Notes under the pieces: generated by a model | What the model saw: only the letters and a program-made list of their open reading frames with translations | What the model was told of the DNA's origin: nothing | The model's database searches: none | Part shown: one piece after another, positions 61,116 to 64,000 of the stretch | How positions within the stretch are numbered: the first letter of the stretch is position 1 | Layout of the letters: each line of letters opens with the position of its first letter | Program-made: the position numbers and the translations under genes | DNA from: Pseudomonas putida | GTDB taxonomy: Bacteria; Pseudomonadota; Gammaproteobacteria; Pseudomonadales; Pseudomonadaceae | Direction of reading: 5' to 3' | Assembly (NCBI GenBank): GCA_041879295.1 | Contig: CP047152.1 | Span: 2,423,501-2,487,500 of the forward strand | Length of the DNA stretch: 64,000 nt

Positions 61116-62753
61116 TCACGCGGTGTTTTCAGGTTTGGACGGGACCGCGTGCCACTGCTCCTTGGGCACCCATTTAGGTTGCTCGGGATCGCCCAGGTAG
61201 TGAGGCGACATGATTTGCACGCCATACTCGTTGAACACGTCCTGGATATTGGCGTGCAACAGGCTCAGTAGCTGCGCGCGTGGCCTGGGCTCAGATGGAA
61301 TGGCCTGTGCCACTAATCGATACTCGGGGTAGAAGTCTGACAGCGCCGTCTGGAATACCTGGGGCGCGGGCGTTTGCAGCACGCCTTCGGTGCGCCGAGC
61401 CGCTTCCAGCAACATCGCCTCGACCTGACGCCAGGGGGTGTCGTAGCCGATGGTCACCACGGTATCGACCACATAGCCTGGCCCTTCCACGATACGCGAG
61501 TAGTTCTTGGTCACCGAGCCGGTAATCATTGAATTGGGAAGTGTCAGCACTTCGCCAAGCCCGGTGCGTATGGTTGTGGTGAAGATGCCCACTTCGGTCA
61601 CCGTGCCCTCGTAATCGCCCACACGTACAAACTCACCGACGCGCATCGTGCGTGTGTAGGTAAGGATCAATCCGGCGGCCCCTTGGCCGATGACACTGGT
61701 CGCCCCCAGTGAAATCATCAGACCGAGCAACACCGAGAGACCCTTGAAGGCATCGGTACCCGAGCCGGGTAGATAGGGGTAGGCCATCACCAGGGCGAAT
61801 AGCCAGATCGCCAGCGACGTCAGGCGCATGGTCGGTTGCAAGGTTTCGGCGGTCAGCCATTTCAACGTGCCTGGGCGTGCCATGCGCCTTAGCACACGTT
61901 TGGAGAAGGCGCTGATACCACGGGCGATGAAGAAGATCGACAGCGCAACTACCAGGCCGGGCATGGCACGTAAAATGCCGCTGACCAGGTAGTTGAGCAG
62001 TTCCATCAGGTGGATATTGAGGCTTTCACCCCAAGACCTTGTGTAGGGGAACTGGGACAGCACGAAGCCCAGCCACTGGTAGCAGAACAACAACACGACC
62101 AACCAATACAGCAGCCAGAGTGAGCGGTCGATCAGGTAGTACAGGTTCTGCAGGTCGAACAGTTGCGTATGGCCGACCTTGAGGCGCTCGGAGTGTTTGC
62201 CCATCAGTTTGGGCAGCAGTCCCAAGAGCTTGCGTCGACAGTAGCCTGCGGCCTTTACCAGCATGAAGAACACCAGGGTTGCCGCAGCGCTGTAGCCTAT
62301 CGCAGTGAGCAAAAAGCGCAGACTACGCGCCTGACGGGTTTCCTCGACGACAAGGCGCAGGTTCTCGGCGGCCTGCTCGGCAGCTTCGCCTGCTGTAATG
62401 CTATCGGCCGCAGCATCCAGCGGCGTCACGATGAATGCACGGCGCCCGCCCAGCAGCACCAGGTAGCTGTGCAGAATAGGGTCTACGCGAACCTCCAGGT
62501 CGTTTGTTTCCTGGAGTGTTTCCTCGATGACCTTCTTGGCGCGCTGGGCGCGCACCTTGGGTGTTTCGCCCAGCAGCGTCGCACGAAAGACCAGCACCGT
62601 GCGGTTGATGACGGTCAGCGGAGCGGGCTCGGCAATCACACCCTCGACCTCTGGCCCGGACTGAGGGGTGTCCGCATGGAGCAGGGGCGAGAACAGCAAG
62701 TGGGTCAGTAGCAATAGCCAAGCAGCCCGTCCGAACCTGCGCTTCTTGCCCAT
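61116..62753 (-). CDS. MscS-family mechanosensitive channel
   Basis: A 545-aa protein with a signal peptide, a periplasmic domain (about 30-140), several membrane segments and the MscS pore/beta domain (Gly-Ala-Thr-Ser-Val-Ile-Gly-Gln-Gly-Ala-Ala-Gly-Leu-Ile and Val-Gly-Asp-Tyr-Glu-Gly-Thr-Val). The larger N-terminus makes it an MscS-like variant rather than minimal MscS. Opens under osmotic downshock in this family. Confidence 0.88.
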   Translation of the reverse strand: MGKKRRFGRAAWLLLLTHLLFSPLLHADTPQSGPEVEGVIAEPAPLTVINRTVLVFRATLLGETPKVRAQRAKKVIEETLQETNDLEVRVDPILHSYLVLLGGRRAFIVTPLDAAADSITAGEAAEQAAENLRLVVEETRQARSLRFLLTAIGYSAAATLVFFMLVKAAGYCRRKLLGLLPKLMGKHSERLKVGHTQLFDLQNLYYLIDRSLWLLYWLVVLLFCYQWLGFVLSQFPYTRSWGESLNIHLMELLNYLVSGILRAMPGLVVALSIFFIARGISAFSKRVLRRMARPGTLKWLTAETLQPTMRLTSLAIWLFALVMAYPYLPGSGTDAFKGLSVLLGLMISLGATSVIGQGAAGLILTYTRTMRVGEFVRVGDYEGTVTEVGIFTTTIRTGLGEVLTLPNSMITGSVTKNYSRIVEGPGYVVDTVVTIGYDTPWRQVEAMLLEAARRTEGVLQTPAPQVFQTALSDFYPEYRLVAQAIPSEPRPRAQLLSLLHANIQDVFNEYGVQIMSPHYLGDPEQPKWVPKEQWHAVPSKPENTA

Positions 62754-62820
62754 TTAACAGCCCCTGTGCCGGCGTGTGGATTGCTACCAGCATAGTCGGC
62801 TTCAGCCAGCATTCAGTGGC

Positions 62821-63180
62821 TTAGTTCGCGGGCAAGAGGATCACGAAGTTCTTCTTCATGTCCTCCACTACGGTCCATTTGCCCTTGGCGCCCGGTTCGA
62901 TAATGAACGTGTCGCCAGCGGCCAGTTTGACCGGGGCGCAACCCTCAAGCTCGATGATGCAGCATCCACTTAAAACGTGGCAGAACTCCCAGACTTTGTA
63001 GTCAATGCGCCACGCCCCGGTGCTGGCTTCCCATTCTCCGGAAATGCGACCTTGCTGTTCATCGTGATAGTACTTGGACGTCAGCGTGTGAGGGGTACCT
63101 TCCAAAACTTCTTCAAAGAAGGGCAGGTCGCGCAGCGGTTGGATATCCAGTTCGCGGAACACGGTCAGTTTCTGGTTCAT
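62821..63180 (-). CDS. Cupin-domain protein
   Basis: A 119-aa single-cupin protein with Gly-Asp-Thr-Phe-Ile-Ile-Glu-Pro-Gly-Ala-Lys-Gly, of the group with an ethanolamine-utilisation-like cupin. Its ATG overlaps the GNAT stop (ATGA), so the two are co-translated. Substrate not identifiable. Confidence 0.83.
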   Translation of the reverse strand: MNQKLTVFRELDIQPLRDLPFFEEVLEGTPHTLTSKYYHDEQQGRISGEWEASTGAWRIDYKVWEFCHVLSGCCIIELEGCAPVKLAAGDTFIIEPGAKGKWTVVEDMKKNFVILLPAN

Positions 63181-63770
63181 GGCTGTTTCTCGAGCACGTT
63201 GTGAGTAGGGCGATACATTAAATAGGCTTCACCGGTTACACCGAGCATCGGGTGCGGAACGATCTGGCAGGTTTTCACGATCTGAAATCCATGACGTTCG
63301 TAGAAGCGGCGTGCACCGTGGTTTTCTGCGTAATCGATCAGGCACAACCCATCGAGGCCAGCGTCGTCAGCGCGCTGCTGGGCGTGGCGAAGAAACTGGG
63401 CGCCCAGCCCCTGGCTCCGCCAGGCCTCATCCAGTGCCAGGCTGGATATGTACAAGGTATCGGGTATTTCCATGTCGGAATAAGGCGCGAGGACGGGGTC
63501 GGTCTCGGCTGGCCTGTCAGGCGTCGCGCGCAAGACATAGCTATGCATCATGCCGATGACGCGCCCTTCGAAAGTGGCCATCAGGCAGTTCTTGTATGAA
63601 AAGTCGCCCTGTTCTCTGGCATAGCGAGACGCACCGACACTCAGCAGTGCTTCTCCGGGGGCAGCGAGCTTGCTCCATATGTAATCGGCCATGCCCTCCG
63701 ATGTCAGTTGAAAGAAGCGCGCAATATCATGCGCGTCCGAGACTCGAGCGGGTCTGAAGTCGATAGACAT
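63177..63770 (-). CDS. GNAT acetyltransferase
   Basis: A 197-aa GNAT with the acetyl-CoA loop region Arg-Ser-Gln-Gly-Leu-Gly-Ala-Gln-Phe and C-terminal Ala-Arg-Arg-Phe-Tyr-Glu-Arg-His-Gly-Phe. The ATG at 63770 starts Met-Ser-Ile-Asp-Phe-Arg-Pro-Ala. Coupled to the cupin gene. Substrate unknown. Confidence 0.85.
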   Translation of the reverse strand: MSIDFRPARVSDAHDIARFFQLTSEGMADYIWSKLAAPGEALLSVGASRYAREQGDFSYKNCLMATFEGRVIGMMHSYVLRATPDRPAETDPVLAPYSDMEIPDTLYISSLALDEAWRSQGLGAQFLRHAQQRADDAGLDGLCLIDYAENHGARRFYERHGFQIVKTCQIVPHPMLGVTGEAYLMYRPTHNVLEKQP

Positions 63771-63811
63771 GTACAGTGCTCCCAAGGGGCCGCGTGGTCA
63801 GTTTGCAAGGC

Positions 63812-63907
63812 TTAAGCCTTTGGCTGCGGGGCAGGGTAGACGGTTTCAGCGGTTCCCATGATGCTCTGCGCGAACACCATCAGCACGGCGTGCGACACTG
63901 CCTTCAT
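63812..63907 (-). CDS. Possible 31-aa hydrophobic peptide
   Basis: A short frame of 31 codons from ATG 63907 to TAA 63812 with a hydrophobic N-terminal half (Ala-Val-Leu-Met-Val-Phe-Ala) and a polar, proline-rich tail. The SD is weak, so this may be chance. Rest of the terminal 230 bp shows nothing else clear. Confidence 0.25.
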   Translation of the reverse strand: MKAVSHAVLMVFAQSIMGTAETVYPAPQPKA

Positions 63908-64000
63908 GCCCACATGCACGTGGCGCTATAAAAGGTTCGGGATGGCTTGGGTATTGGATCGTGCAAACCCTTTCAAACCGCCGACGAAGCCTCTGTGCAG

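Noticed and set aside
60954..61271. 105-codon frame after the LitR-like gene
   Set aside because: It runs into the antisense of the MscS gene and lacks an SD; the intergenic 158 bp shows only a short stem-loop (61082-61098).

Overview
The window is GC-rich, densely coded Gram-negative chromosome. It reads as a Pseudomonas of the P. putida group: a lanthanide-type PQQ alcohol dehydrogenase next to ErcA/ErcS-like genes, an arsRBCH set, a PpSB2-type short LOV protein beside a LitR-like MerR regulator, and REP-type palindromes typical of P. putida. No tRNA, rRNA, CRISPR, insertion sequence or phage gene was found. All calls rest on reading the sequence and on family knowledge; no database search was run.

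Layout. 0-7.2 kb: alcohol oxidation block with pedH (Ln-dependent PQQ dehydrogenase), an aldehyde dehydrogenase, a 23-codon pqqA-like gene, pqqD, ercA and an ErcS-like hybrid kinase. 7.2-9.8 kb: a membrane protein and D-serine ammonia-lyase. 10-13.9 kb: the Anbu proteasome-like operon (ATP-grasp, alpha-E, transglutaminase, Anbu). 14.3-22.2 kb: a six-gene catabolic operon (aldehyde dehydrogenase, M19 dipeptidase homologue, BCCT transporter, unknown 572-aa protein, DUF3726, RidA) with a divergent LysR. 22.2-25.9 kb: a folate-independent methionine synthase locus (mesX, mesD, flavin reductase) with metR and a perfect MetR box. 26-33 kb: peroxiredoxin, LysR, porin, MHS transporter, M20 amidohydrolase, two small proteins and an exonuclease III homologue.

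33.1-39.5 kb: a tight seven-gene operon (thermostable-hemolysin family protein, AMP ligase, haem-oxygenase-fold oxidase, SDR, secreted TPR protein, response regulator, sensor kinase) preceded by an OmpR-type tandem repeat. It looks like a small-molecule synthesis-and-sensing unit and is the best candidate for an undescribed system. 39.5-42.7 kb: ars operon. 42.9-51.2 kb: oxidoreductases, regulators and stress-type proteins.

51.2-61 kb: a light/photo-oxidative-stress island. A short LOV photoreceptor and a MerR/LitR regulator sit beside two converging operons carrying an FeS-type (6-4) photolyase, a cyclopropane/methyl fatty acid synthase-like enzyme, an FAD oxidoreductase, SDR, DUF1365, DUF2878, chalcone-isomerase-like and DUF3833 proteins. 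Three operator-like sites with identical geometry (two 6-bp half sites separated by 12 bp) lie in front of the two operons. 61-64 kb: MscS channel, cupin, GNAT acetyltransferase.
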